Shown here: piece by piece, positions 9,144 through 18,769 of the stretch
Position numbering within the stretch: the first letter of the stretch is position 1
How the letters are laid out: each line of letters begins with the position of its first letter
Assembly (NCBI GenBank): GCA_038093515.1
Contig: JBBPSI010000301.1
Span: forward strand, 1-26,276
Length of the DNA: 26,276 bases
Source of the DNA: Butyriboletus loyo
Taxonomy: Eukaryota > Basidiomycota > Agaricomycetes > Boletales > Boletaceae
Reading direction: 5' to 3'
The notes under the pieces: model-generated
What the model was told of the DNA's origin: nothing
Database searches by the model: none
The model's input: only the letters and a program-made list of their open reading frames with translations
Translations under genes and position numbers: made by a program

Positions 9144-11522
9144 CCTATGGGGATTAATTCTGTTTTCTCGATGTTGAATTTTGCGCCTGAAGCGCAGCAC
9201 CATTGTAGGAGGAGATGTTCCAGGGTGTCATACCGGTCTGACTCTGATAAGAATATTGTCGTGTCATCGGCATATAGGTTGATGAGGATTTTTGATGGAG
9301 CGCCGGGTATGGAGAAGCCAGCTAGGTCTGTTGAATTCTGTACAGAGGCTGCTAAGGGTTCAATTGCCAAGTTAAATAGTAGGCATGATAGGGGGTCACC
9401 TTGTCGTACTCCTCTGGTTATTCGGTAGGGATCGCTGAAGACACCATTTATTACCACCTGTGTGTGAGCATTGGAGTATAAGGATTGGACTGTGGCTACG
9501 AACAGGGCTGGTAGTCGGAATGTGCATAGTGTGTTAATGAGGTAGTCGTGGTTGATTTTATCGTAGGCTTTCTCTTGATCAAGAGCGACAATTGCTCCAT
9601 TCTCTTCCATGTAGTCACCATAGCCACACATGGTTTCAGCGAGTCGGATGGGGTCAAAGATAGATCATTTCGGGACGAATCCAGTTTGGTCTGGGTGTAG
9701 GAGGTTGTTTGCATGGGCTGCCAGTTGGGATGCCAGGATTTTGGTCATAAGTTTGTAGTCTGTGTTTAGGAGCGTTATGGGGTGGTAGTTCTCTATTCAT
9801 GTTCTATCTTTTTTTTGAAGAGTGGGCACATCCATCCATTGGCAAAGCCAGTTTTGGGGTGGATTCTGTGTAGTTGGATGTCATTGTATACCATTCTCAG
9901 GCACTTGATGAGGTCAAATGAGGGCACATTAGTTCTTTGTAGTCACAAGTGGAGGTGGTGGATGGACTTCCATAGTTCATATGGTATGCCATCTAGGCCC
10001 ATGGCAGTACCATTCTTGGATGCATTCAATGCTGTGATGATTTGATCATCAGTGATTGGCTGGTGTAGGGGGGAGTGAGGGTTGCGGAACTTCTGTGCAT
10101 TAGGTATCTTGTTTAGGACTATTTGTAGGGATTCCTCATGTTGCGGGTTGTCAGGTGGGAGGAGGCCTGTCGTTTGTAATTGGTCATGGTGATGTCTTCC
10201 AATGTTGGCCATTTCCTTTGTTTTGGTTGTCGTTCAGTTGGTTAGTGGGTTTCTCAGGGCGTATATGATGTCTCGTGGCGTCGTGGGTTAGTTATGGCTG
10301 ACCAGTATTTGTTGAGTTGCTCACCTTTGTCTTGCCATTGGGCTTGTGCTTTGGCATAGGCGGTTTTGTATCTTTTGTGTTCCAGGTGTTGGAGTTCCGA
10401 GTTGAGGAGGGCGATGTCTTGTCTTATGTTGGGGTTTTGATCGATTTGCAGGTTTTGGTTTAGGTGCATGATATCCCTTTTTAGTGCATTGGATTTGTTT
10501 ATCATTTTAGATAGTTGGGTTCGGGTGGTCTTCTTAGCCAGGGAGGATATTTGGCTTTTGAACAAGGACCATTGCTGCTGGATATTCGTGTTTGGGTGGA
10601 GGTGTTGGTGTTCAAGTGAGTATTGTAGGTTTATGCCAAGCTTAGCGACTTCGAGGGTAAGGGGTTCATTTGAGAGTAGTCCAAGGGGCCAAGTCCATCG
10701 GCCTTTCCCGATGTGGGGGAGGCAGTGCAGGGCATATCATACTAGGACCATTTTGTGGTCGGATGGTATCATTGTGTGTATGCAGTCCCAATTGTATAGA
10801 TATTTTGATAGTGAGGGGCAGGTATATATTTGGTCAAGTCTAGACATTGAATTTGTGTTACTTAAGAAGGTATATAGCCATTCTGATGGGTTGTCTGATT
10901 GCCAGACATTCTGTAGGCTGAGTGAGGTGCGCAGTGTTTGTAAGCACTCTACTGCTATCGGGTAGTCTTCATGGGATGGGGCTCAGTCGATTGGGTCTTC
11001 AATGATATTGAAGTCTCCCAGGAGGAAGTTGGGTTGGACAGGGTGGTCCAGTGATTTATTTTGGATTTTGGTCCAGAAGTGTGCATGGGTGTGTGGTGAG
11101 TTTGGTGCATAGACATTTGCAATGGTTATGATTTGATTGTTGTGCCACATGATTGATGAGATGATGGCCCTGCCAGGTATGAGGGTGGTTGTTTGCATGT
11201 TTGATGGGGAGATGAGTTCTTTGTTTATGATGATTGTCACTCCTGCTGAGGATGTGGGGTTATTGGGGGATGGTGAGTGGATGATCTGCATTCGATGACC
11301 GAAGAGTGTTTCAATCTGTAGGATATGGTTCATGTCAAGGTGGGTTTCTTGTAGGCATAGGATACTTATTTTTTTTTCTCGAAGGACTCGGTGGATTGTG
11401 GTCCATTTTGAGAGGGGGCCAGGTCCACATCTGGGTGAGGTACAGCCTTTGATGTTCAGTGAGGCAATTAGGATGTTTGCATGTGAATGTACTTTATTTC
11501 TTGTGGGATTATATGTGTGCAT
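9144..11522 (-). pseudogene. LINE-1 ORF2, N-terminal part: APE endonuclease and reverse transcriptase
   Basis: The endonuclease occupies about 11522-10700: SLNIKG, LCLQETHL, NVYAPN, LLGDFN, RLDQIY and SDHK match the usual APE order that nicks target DNA for priming. The RT fingers and palm follow: LDQEKAYDKINH, GVRQGDPLSCLLFN, LYADDTTIF with the catalytic YADD, and FNIEKTE, which then runs into 2351 after element A. TGA stops lie at 10983-10985, 10737-10739, 10234-10236, 9943-9945, 9797-9799 and 9665-9667. Frame breaks occur near 10275 and at an A8 run near 9812 (coding strand). ATG at 11522 is the first clear start; the frame is open about 20 codons further upstream, so the true start may be earlier. 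The element is not functional. Confidence 0.92.
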
Positions 11523-12093
11523 TGTGCCAGGTGGGGCTGCTTGTTGGGGCTGGGTTGTGTGGGGGTTGGTGTTGGGCCCACCTTCATACTATCTGAGCAT
11601 GTCCTCAGAGGGAGTTGGGGCAGTTACTGGGCTCCCTCCTCAATGTTTGGGAATGCTCAAACTGTTGCCAGACTTGCTACCTGAAGGGTTGGTTGTGTCG
11701 TGTATTGGGTTGGTATTATGTCAGAATACTTAGCCACACTGTATGACATGATTCAGTGGGCCAGGGGTAGCTGCCAGCTATCATGGGGATGGTGTCTTAG
11801 AGCTTACTGAGTGGTTCCATCTAACTCTCTTAAAGCTAGTTGACTTCAGGTCCTACCCAATGGTTCATCCAGACCTAAATAGGTCTCCATTTATGCATCA
11901 GTGGGGCTATGGCTTTCCTGTCCCATTGCTGGTCAGTAGATTTGGGCCACAGTTGTTCCCAGGCCATAGTTGCCCACAGACAGTCAGGGCTTGGTGGTAC
12001 ATACAAATTGTGATCTTGTGCGGTCATACTATGGTATAGTACAGGTTGGTCTTGCTGTTAATTGTATGGTGGATTGTAGTTTATCATACCAGT
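11523..12093 (-). other. LINE-1 spacer between ORF1 and ORF2
   Basis: This stretch separates ORF2 from the insertion site of element B; the rest of the spacer is the 14 bp at 19200-19213. On the coding strand it is C/A-rich with scattered stops. The 100-200 bp nearest ORF2 can be read in the ORF2 frame with stops at presumed CGA or CAG positions, so ORF2 may once have begun further upstream. I see no separate gene here. Confidence 0.5.
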
Positions 12094-12522
12094 TGTTACG
12101 CTGGGCGCTAACAATTGAACAGCGAGGAGGCACTCTGGAGTGGCCTCGAGACTCGTTAAGCGTTTCTGAGCTGGGTCTCAGACTATGTCTTAGTGCGCAC
12201 ACTAAGAGTCTGGAAGTGATACTAATTGCTAGCAGGAAGCTGCGTAGAACTAGATACCGTTACAGGGTGTAAAGACTGTGGCTTTATACTACAGAGGTCT
12301 GCGCACAGACCATGCTCCCTAATCGGGTCGCGAGAGCAAAAGTGCAAATGAGGAAAAGATACTCTAGAACGTTCTGGAGTATGAAAGAAAGTGCGTCCGT
12401 GCGCGGGAAGTGATGACTAAGCTACGAACGGTTGTTACCGTTCAACAGGAACTAGCATGAGGCTAGGCGAATGTAAGAGTCCTAACGGTAGTGGAGAAAA
12501 GAAATAAAGTACTACCGTAACA
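12094..12522 (-). repeat. Element B 3' LTR (429 bp)
   Basis: TGTTACGCTGGGCG...ACTACCGTAACA. It carries the same core promoter parts as the 5' LTR: GCACAGACC (12303-12311), TTTATA (12283-12288) and AGAACTAGAT (12246-12255), all read on the minus strand. Its U5 end AGCGTAACA is shared with elements A and C. Confidence 0.95.
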
Positions 12523-12535
12523 TTACCCCCTTCCC
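12523..12535 (-). other. Polypurine tract of element B
   Basis: GGGAAGGGGGTAA in coding direction directly abuts the 3' LTR, the expected plus-strand primer. Confidence 0.85.
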
Positions 12536-12573
12536 ATGGTGGAGACTCCGACTCCACAACTTGAATGGTCCCC

Positions 12574-13824
12574 TCACTGAGACTCCCCCTCGTTGACATC
12601 GTAGTCGTAAGCGTCGTCGGGATTGATATCTGCCCAGACGTCGTCCCGAAAGGCACAGTTTGCGACGATATGGCCAACGGCTCCGCAGAGGCCGCATATC
12701 CGTTCTGGACAAAATTCCTGTATATGGCCAGGGGCGATTCGATGGCAGAAGGGACACGTGTAGTTGGGACACTCCCTACTGAAGTGGCCGACGGTGCCGC
12801 ATTCAAAGCAAAGTTGCGGGCGGACGAGGCGAGGTCGAGCAGCGCTCTGGCTGGGCTCAGGGGATCTGTCATCGATGACGATAGGCGAATTACGAGTACC
12901 CCGACCGGGGAGGTAGGGGGGCGGGGGTCCGTACGAAGAGGAGTTAGAGCCACCAGCTGCGGCGGCAGTGGCGGCGGTGGGGGAGGAGATGCGAGGGATG
13001 AGTTGAATAGCGGGGGTACCGCGACGAGAGGATGGTTGGGGGGTGACGGAGCGGAAGGCCCTGTTGGCGATCCTTCTTCCTGCGGCGGTGAGGGTGACCG
13101 ATCCCGGGACAGATCCAGCCTGGAGAAGCGTCTGGCGAGGTTGGCGACGCACAGTCCGAGGCGGTAGGGGGGAGTGTCGACGAGCGACCTGGGGCTCGTC
13201 GACATCGGTCCGAAAGGACTCGAGCGACTCTCCAGTGGTCTCGCGGGAGGAGTCGGCTACCAGAGTGGTCTCAGGAGAATCTCTTGCGGGTGGCGCAGGA
13301 ACAGGTAATGGCGAAGGAGATCTTTCCGCGGCAGGACGAGGAGGGGGATTGGGGCCGCGAGCGGTGGGGCGCAAGAACCCGATGCGGTCGTTTGACTGAA
13401 AATAAAATTCTCGCTCCCTAGGAGCGAGGGCGACGAGGATGGGACGAAGGACGGGCGCGAGAATGCCCGGGAGAAGCTGGTCCACGACGTACCCGAATCC
13501 TTCGGCATGAAGAATGTCCAGGGTATACCCTCTGGCCTCCATCAAAGAGGTTTCCAGGGCGGTGGCGTATACGGGCGGCTGGTTGTCAGGGCATAAGCGG
13601 GTGTGGACGGTGCGGGCGAGGGCGTAGGAGCGATAGAGGCTAGCGAGGGTGCGGAGGACATAGTCCCCAGTGAAGTCCATACGTTGCTCTAGGGCGTAGG
13701 TGGCGACGGGGTTTTCTAGGACGGCGGCGTAGAGGACGCGGCGAGAAGAAACTGGAAGGCGAGAAGAACGGACGGGGGGTTGAGCCGGAAGCGGGGCGTT
13801 GTTTTCAGCGGGTGGGATGGCCAT
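12574..13824 (-). CDS. Element B ORF3: three-zinc-knuckle protein of unknown role, in the env position
   Basis: This is an intact 416-residue frame between pol and the 3' LTR, where many gypsy elements have nothing and retroviruses have env. It has no signal peptide or membrane segment. Residues 1-152 look like a mostly helical domain that I do not recognise. Residues 153-330 are a Pro/Ser/Arg-rich linker with PPPPY (about 300-304, a possible WW-domain ligand) and IVIDD (315-319, like a SUMO-interacting motif). The C-terminal part has three zinc knuckles: C339 C342 H347 C352; C357 C360 H367 C372 (longer loop); C377 C380 H385 C390. It ends in an acidic tail. ATG lies 7 nt after the pol TAA, which suggests reinitiation after pol. 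A second nucleocapsid-like RNA-binding protein or a captured host gene are both possible. Confidence 0.85.
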   Translation of the reverse strand: MAIPPAENNAPLPAQPPVRSSRLPVSSRRVLYAAVLENPVATYALEQRMDFTGDYVLRTLASLYRSYALARTVHTRLCPDNQPPVYATALETSLMEARGYTLDILHAEGFGYVVDQLLPGILAPVLRPILVALAPREREFYFQSNDRIGFLRPTARGPNPPPRPAAERSPSPLPVPAPPARDSPETTLVADSSRETTGESLESFRTDVDEPQVARRHSPLPPRTVRRQPRQTLLQAGSVPGSVTLTAAGRRIANRAFRSVTPQPSSRRGTPAIQLIPRISSPTAATAAAAGGSNSSSYGPPPPYLPGRGTRNSPIVIDDRSPEPSQSAARPRLVRPQLCFECGTVGHFSRECPNYTCPFCHRIAPGHIQEFCPERICGLCGAVGHIVANCAFRDDVWADINPDDAYDYDVNEGESQ

Positions 13825-13831
13825 CTTGTTG

Positions 13832-16800
13832 TTACTGAGAAGATGGGGAAGGGAAATCCTTGGGATGTCGCAGTTTATAAGCTTTTAGCAGAGCTTGCGC
13901 ATGGACCAAGTTCCCATTTGGTTCCCAAGTATTCTCCGCTGCGGAATACCCTTTCCAGGACACAAGGAATTGACGGCGTCCCTTCGAACCGCGATGAGAT
14001 AAGATCCGATCGATCTCGTACTCTTCATCTCCGTCTATTTCTTCCGGAGGAGGGTTGGTGAAATTCGGGCCGTGTTCTGCCGTTTCACGATAAGGGGTCA
14101 GGAGGGACGCGTGGAAGACATCGTGGATCTTCCATGTCGGTGGTAGCCGGAGCCTGTACGCCACAGGGGAGATGACTTGCGCGATCTCGAACGGACCTTC
14201 CCGTCTGGGGGCGAGCTTCTTCGACGGGTACCTAAGTCGAAGATTGCGTCCTTCGAGCCAAACCTTGTCTCCAGCCTTCCACGGGCGGAACTTGGACTGG
14301 ATCCGTTCCTTCATCAACCGACGTGCCTTCTCATGGGCTTCTAAAGCCTCCGTTCGGGCTCCCGTGAGCTCCGAGAGTCTAGATTCGAGGGCGGGGAGGA
14401 ACGTCTTTCCGATTGGAGGATAAGATCTCGGCTCATACCCGACCATCAAGGAGAAAGGGGTGACGTTTGTCGAGGAATGCGTCATCGAGTTGTGGGAGAA
14501 CTCGGCCATGGGGAGGAGTTCGGCCCATCGTTCCGGGTGGCCATCACAGAAGATCCGGAGGTACGTTTCCAGTTCTTGGTTGACTCGTTCGGTTTCACCG
14601 TCGGTCTGTGGGTGATACGCGGAAGAGAGGGCGAGGTCGTAATCGAGCAATCTTGCGAGTTCTCTAGCAAACGCAGACGCGAATTGTGGACCTCTGTCGG
14701 AAATGCAGCGGGAATGTAGGCCGAATCGAAGGAAGACGGTCTTGAAAAATAGCTTGGCGATTCCAGCCGCGTCGATGTCCTTGTTGCAAGGGGAATAAAT
14801 TACCCCCTTTGTAAGCCCATGGTCTACCACGACCATGACAGAATCATACCCCAAAGAGGGAGGAAGGCCGGTGATGAGATCAACCGAAACCTGTTCGAAG
14901 GGACGAGAGGCCACGCTGGCCAAAGGAGTGAGAGGGGGCACGGTGGGGTGAGTATTAACCTTGTGCGCTTGACAAACGGCGCAGCCAGAGACGAAGCGGC
15001 GGACCAAATTAGCCATGCCTGGCCACCAATAATCACGTTGCACCAGATTCTGGGTGCGGAATATTCCACCGTGACCTCCAGCGGGACTCTCGTGTAAGGA
15101 CCGAATAAGGTCGACGCGTGCGTCCTCGGGGATGTAGCGTTTCTTGCGAAAATATAACTCTTTGCCATCGAAGTCCCAATCCCCAGCGTTCATTTTGGGG
15201 AAGAGTGGGGAGTCTTCGTAAAGAGCTTGCATGCAGCGCTTAATCATAGGGTCGCTGGGGGTGGAGGCGGCGATCTTTTCGGCAAGAGCGACGTCAATCT
15301 TGCGAGCGAAGAGAGTTTCGGGGAGGAGGGTAACTTCCTGGTTGTCGGTGGAAGTGTCAACGTCGTCGCGGCGGGATAAGGCATCGGCCGGGCCCATCTG
15401 AGTACCCGGAATGTGATGGAAGTGCAGGTCGAAGTCCTGCAGGAACATAAGCCAGCGTGCTTGCCGGCGAGACAGCTTGTTTGGTTGGCGGAAGTAGGTG
15501 AGATTCTTGTGGTCGGTGAGAATCTCCACCTGATGACCAGTACCGCGCAGGTAGTGGCGCCATTCTTCTAATGCGTGAATGACCGCGAGCAACTCGCGAT
15601 CATAGATATCGTAATTGCGCTCAGCGGGCGAGAGCGTCTTTGACAAGTAGGCGCAAGGATGCAGGTCGCCATTGACATCCTTTTGCATGAGCACTGCTCC
15701 AGTAGCAGTGAGAGAGGCATCCGTCATCACGGCAAACGGCTTCGTGACATCGGGCATTGAGAGAACGGGTTGTCGTAAGAACGACTGCTTGATTGCTTGG
15801 AACGCCTGTTCGCAAGCCGGGGTCCAAGCCCATGGAGAGTTCTTCTTAGTCAGGTCGTGTAGTGGTTTCGCAATGTGAGAGAAGTCCTGTATGAACCTGC
15901 GATAAAAATTGCAAAACCCGATGAAGGACCTGACTGCCTTCACCGAGGTCGGGGGGTTCCATTCGCGAATGGCTTTCAACTTGGTCGGGTCCATCTTGAC
16001 CTGCCCTTCTCGGACCATCATTCCGAGGTATTCCACTTCTTCGGCATCGAACGAACATTTTTCCAGTTTGAGGAACAACTTGTGTTCGCGAAGTCGTTCC
16101 AGGACGCGGATTGTTCGAGCCTCGTGTTCTGCAGAGGTGGCGGAGTGGATTAAGAGGTCATCCATGTAGATGATCAACCACCCTTCTGCCATGAGGTCGC
16201 CGAAGATATGGTCCATCAAAGCCTGGAAAGTTGCTGGGGAATTGCAGAGGCCGAAGAACATCACGGTGGGTTCAAACAGCCCTTGGGGAGTGATGAAGGC
16301 CGCTTTCCAGCGGTCGTTCGGCTTGATGAGGACGTTGTTGTATCCCCAGCGGATGTCCATCTTTGTGAAGATTTTGGACCCTTTGAGACGGTCGACGAGG
16401 TCGGAGATGAGGGGGAGAGGGTAGGCGTTTTTGACTGTATGCGAGTTCAGGTACCTGTAGTCCTGACAGGGGCGTAGCGAGCCATCCTTCTTAGATACGA
16501 AGAAGAAGGGGGCAGCCTGAGGAGACTTTGAGGGGGTGATCTTTCCTGATTTGAGGTGTTCCTCGACGAAGGCCTTGCAGGCTTCCGATTCTTTCGGGTT
16601 CAAGGGGTAGACCTTAGCGACTTTCGGAACGAAGTCTTTGTCGAGGTCGATAGCGTGGTCGAAAGATCGGGACGGGGGAAGTTCCTCGGTGTTCTTTTTG
16701 TCAAAAACGTCCGCAAAGGCAGCGAACGGGGTGGGGAGAACTGCTTTCTCCTTGACGGCTTGAGCAGCGATTTCAGTCGCGATGGTTGCTTTTCGAATAG

Positions 16801-17449
16801 GGTAAGCTTCCCTTGCTGAAGCATCTACTCGCTTCTTCCAGAGCTTGGCGATCTTGGAGTCTGGGTCCAAGTCAAGGTACCGTACCAGGTACCGTTGAGC
16901 GATTGCCCGAGGGGAGTCGTGTCGGGGCTTCTTGATTTGATCTGGGAGATCGATGTGGCCAGTGGCCCAATCTATTACCGGGTTTGCTTCTCGTAGCCAC
17001 GGTAATCCCAGAATCATGTTTTCTCGGCCAATGTTGAGGACCAGGAAGCTCCGTTCCTCCTCGGTTTCTCCGATCCTGATGGAGATGTTGACCTTGTACT
17101 GTATTACTCCTCCTTGATTGTTTGACCCGTCCACGTTTTGGGCACTTAGTGGCTTGGGTAGCCGTTCCATCGGCAGTTTCTTTCGCTTCACTAGATCTCG
17201 ATCTATGAAGCATCCGCTTGCGCCGCTGTCCACCAGGGCGAATGTGTCGACGATTTGACCCCCTTCGTGCGCGAATAAAGAGACAGGAACTCGAATTGAT
17301 TGCGCATTGGGGTTTGATACAACTACAGGGGCGATTACTAGAGGAGGCGAAGACGTCGAAACTTCCCTCCTTTTCAAAAATCCTTTGGCCATTCTTCGGC
17401 CACCTTGGTTGCTGCTACAGGCAGCTTTTCTTTGTTTTCGTTGAAGCAC
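13832..17449 (-). CDS. Element B Pol: protease, RT, RNase H, integrase, chromodomain
   Basis: This is an open frame of 1205 codons. Its first residues overlap gag in the -1 frame, so the start at 17449 is not a true initiation codon; ATG at 17392 is an alternative to frameshifting. Domains are protease DSGAS (74-78), RT with YMDD (428-431), RNase H (D577, E619, D646), integrase zinc site (H786, H793, C823, C826) and DDE (D857, D918, E954), and a chromodomain (about 1144-1195). It is very close to element A Pol: between KNAYP and YMDD I count six differences in about 92 residues. All catalytic residues are present. It makes and inserts the element's DNA copy; the chromodomain probably guides it to marked chromatin. 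Confidence 0.96.
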   Translation of the reverse strand: MLQRKQRKAACSSNQGGRRMAKGFLKRREVSTSSPPLVIAPVVVSNPNAQSIRVPVSLFAHEGGQIVDTFALVDSGASGCFIDRDLVKRKKLPMERLPKPLSAQNVDGSNNQGGVIQYKVNISIRIGETEEERSFLVLNIGRENMILGLPWLREANPVIDWATGHIDLPDQIKKPRHDSPRAIAQRYLVRYLDLDPDSKIAKLWKKRVDASAREAYPIRKATIATEIAAQAVKEKAVLPTPFAAFADVFDKKNTEELPPSRSFDHAIDLDKDFVPKVAKVYPLNPKESEACKAFVEEHLKSGKITPSKSPQAAPFFFVSKKDGSLRPCQDYRYLNSHTVKNAYPLPLISDLVDRLKGSKIFTKMDIRWGYNNVLIKPNDRWKAAFITPQGLFEPTVMFFGLCNSPATFQALMDHIFGDLMAEGWLIIYMDDLLIHSATSAEHEARTIRVLERLREHKLFLKLEKCSFDAEEVEYLGMMVREGQVKMDPTKLKAIREWNPPTSVKAVRSFIGFCNFYRRFIQDFSHIAKPLHDLTKKNSPWAWTPACEQAFQAIKQSFLRQPVLSMPDVTKPFAVMTDASLTATGAVLMQKDVNGDLHPCAYLSKTLSPAERNYDIYDRELLAVIHALEEWRHYLRGTGHQVEILTDHKNLTYFRQPNKLSRRQARWLMFLQDFDLHFHHIPGTQMGPADALSRRDDVDTSTDNQEVTLLPETLFARKIDVALAEKIAASTPSDPMIKRCMQALYEDSPLFPKMNAGDWDFDGKELYFRKKRYIPEDARVDLIRSLHESPAGGHGGIFRTQNLVQRDYWWPGMANLVRRFVSGCAVCQAHKVNTHPTVPPLTPLASVASRPFEQVSVDLITGLPPSLGYDSVMVVVDHGLTKGVIYSPCNKDIDAAGIAKLFFKTVFLRFGLHSRCISDRGPQFASAFARELARLLDYDLALSSAYHPQTDGETERVNQELETYLRIFCDGHPERWAELLPMAEFSHNSMTHSSTNVTPFSLMVGYEPRSYPPIGKTFLPALESRLSELTGARTEALEAHEKARRLMKERIQSKFRPWKAGDKVWLEGRNLRLRYPSKKLAPRREGPFEIAQVISPVAYRLRLPPTWKIHDVFHASLLTPYRETAEHGPNFTNPPPEEIDGDEEYEIDRILSHRGSKGRRQFLVSWKGYSAAENTWEPNGNLVHAQALLKAYKLRHPKDFPSPSSQ
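17374..17382 (-). other. Likely -1 frameshift site at the gag stop
   Basis: The gag frame reads GAT TTT TGA, a T5 run ending in the stop codon. Slipping back one base gives TTT TTG and continues into pol (...KDF/LKRRE). This is not a canonical X-XXY-YYZ heptamer, so a stop-linked slip or internal initiation at 17392 are both possible. Confidence 0.5.
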
Positions 17450-18570
17450 GCCTTAAGGACACTCAAGACGTCTTCTTGCTGGGTGCCTCGACCCTTTAAC
17501 TCGGACAGATAGTCAACGAGTGGGGAGGGCTTGGGTTCCGGGGGTGTGACGACCGCGGCGCGTGCGCGTTGTGGGTTGCGAGGGGGACGGGGAGGTGGTC
17601 CACGGGAGTTCTGTCCATTGCGAGGGGGACGAGGGTGGTTGGTGGAGCGGCATCCAACTTGGTGGCATATGAAACACTTGTTTTGTTTCATGTACTCCGC
17701 ACGTTGTACAGGAGTAAGTCGGACGGCGTCAACGTCCATGGCATTGGGATCCCGTCTGCTAGACGAGGGTTTGGAGGGAGAGGAGAATGTAGGGATGTAA
17801 CGTTTCCCTGCGCGGAGGTCGTCGATGCGCTTATGTTGCGCATGGAAGGCGGATGTTTTCTCTGCCCATCCGGCAAGCGTGGTAGGTGGTTTCTCACATG
17901 AGAGAACGGATTCTGCAAGGCGGGGGTCGAGACCGCGGATGAACCACTCGATGAGCGCCTTCTCATCTATGATTCCAGACTTGGCGGCGAGGAGCTGGAA
18001 CTCCGTGACGTACGTGTCGTAGCCGTCTTTCTTGTTGGCTCTGTTTTGATTCAAGTTTCCTAGGTCGATGCGAGCGCTTTCTCCTACATCGAAGGGGTGG
18101 AAGACTCTGTGAAAATCTTCGCAGACGGTAGTGAACTCCCTTTGTCGTGGAGTAGGGGTTCCATCTAGGAGAAGGCCCATCCAGCCTTCGGAAAACGTCT
18201 TTCCTTTCCCTTCGCTCATTTTCATGAGGAGGGCGTTAATTTTTGACTCGTCGTCGGGGAATGCATTTTGGTTGGCGGCGAAGTACGTGCGCATGGCGAG
18301 GAGCCATCGCGAAGCATCCTCGTTGAGACCAGAGAAGTCCTTGGGGACGATCTTTCCTTTGTCGGACATTTCGTCGTTGTCTTCGTCGTCAGAGGGGTCT
18401 GCGGGAGGGAAATACGGTGGAGAGGGAGATCGGGAGTTATGTGGGGAGACGTGGGGGGTTCTATCGAGCCAGTCGCTTTGATAACCGTCGTCACTAGGCT
18501 CCGGTTCGTTTTCCTGCCCTAGACCCTGGTCCTCGGGTTGGTATGAGGGTTCGGGGTCTAACTGGGGCAA
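17374..18570 (-). CDS. Element B Gag: capsid and nucleocapsid
   Basis: This is a 398-residue frame starting at the first ATG after the PBS. An acidic, Pro-rich N-terminus is followed by a retrotransposon Gag/capsid region (about 75-265: FSGLNEDASRWL, MSEGKGKTF, FHRVFHPF, DTYVTEFQLLA, LIEWFIRGL). The zinc knuckle is permuted: C299, C302, C307, H312 (CX2CX4CX4H), with Arg/Pro-rich flanks. The C-terminal 50 residues have a counterpart in element A (188-235). The stop lies at 17374-17376, 76 bp inside the pol frame. Gag should form the particle and package the RNA. Confidence 0.93.
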   Translation of the reverse strand: MPQLDPEPSYQPEDQGLGQENEPEPSDDGYQSDWLDRTPHVSPHNSRSPSPPYFPPADPSDDEDNDEMSDKGKIVPKDFSGLNEDASRWLLAMRTYFAANQNAFPDDESKINALLMKMSEGKGKTFSEGWMGLLLDGTPTPRQREFTTVCEDFHRVFHPFDVGESARIDLGNLNQNRANKKDGYDTYVTEFQLLAAKSGIIDEKALIEWFIRGLDPRLAESVLSCEKPPTTLAGWAEKTSAFHAQHKRIDDLRAGKRYIPTFSSPSKPSSSRRDPNAMDVDAVRLTPVQRAEYMKQNKCFICHQVGCRSTNHPRPPRNGQNSRGPPPRPPRNPQRARAAVVTPPEPKPSPLVDYLSELKGRGTQQEDVLSVLKACFNENKEKLPVAATKVAEEWPKDF

Positions 18571-18757
18571 AGGGGAAAACTGGGGTTCAGGGTCTGGTGG
18601 GGCGGGAGAGTGTGGCGGCGATGGGTTGTCGACGACGATGGGTTCCGGTTCAGGAGAGGGAACGCGGAAAGAACGACCGACGCGTCTGGGACGTTGGATG
18701 GAAATGTTGGGCGAGGGTGGGGCGGCTTTACTGCTGAAGAGCAGAAGCGAGGTGAAG

Positions 18758-18769
18758 ATCTAGTTCTTT
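18758..18769 (-). other. Primer binding site of element B, complementary to its own RNA 5' end
   Basis: AAAGAACTAGAT follows the 5' LTR in coding direction. AGAACTAGAT (18767-18758) is exactly complementary to ATCTAGTTCT (18931-18922) in the LTR, which starts about 30 nt after the TATA box. This is the same design as in element A but with different bases, so the pairing is kept while the sequence has changed. Confidence 0.72.

Noticed and set aside
12435..13205. 256-codon minus-strand ORF overlapping ORF3
   Set aside because: A different frame of the Pro/Ser-rich part of ORF3 that runs on into the 3' LTR; low-complexity shadow.
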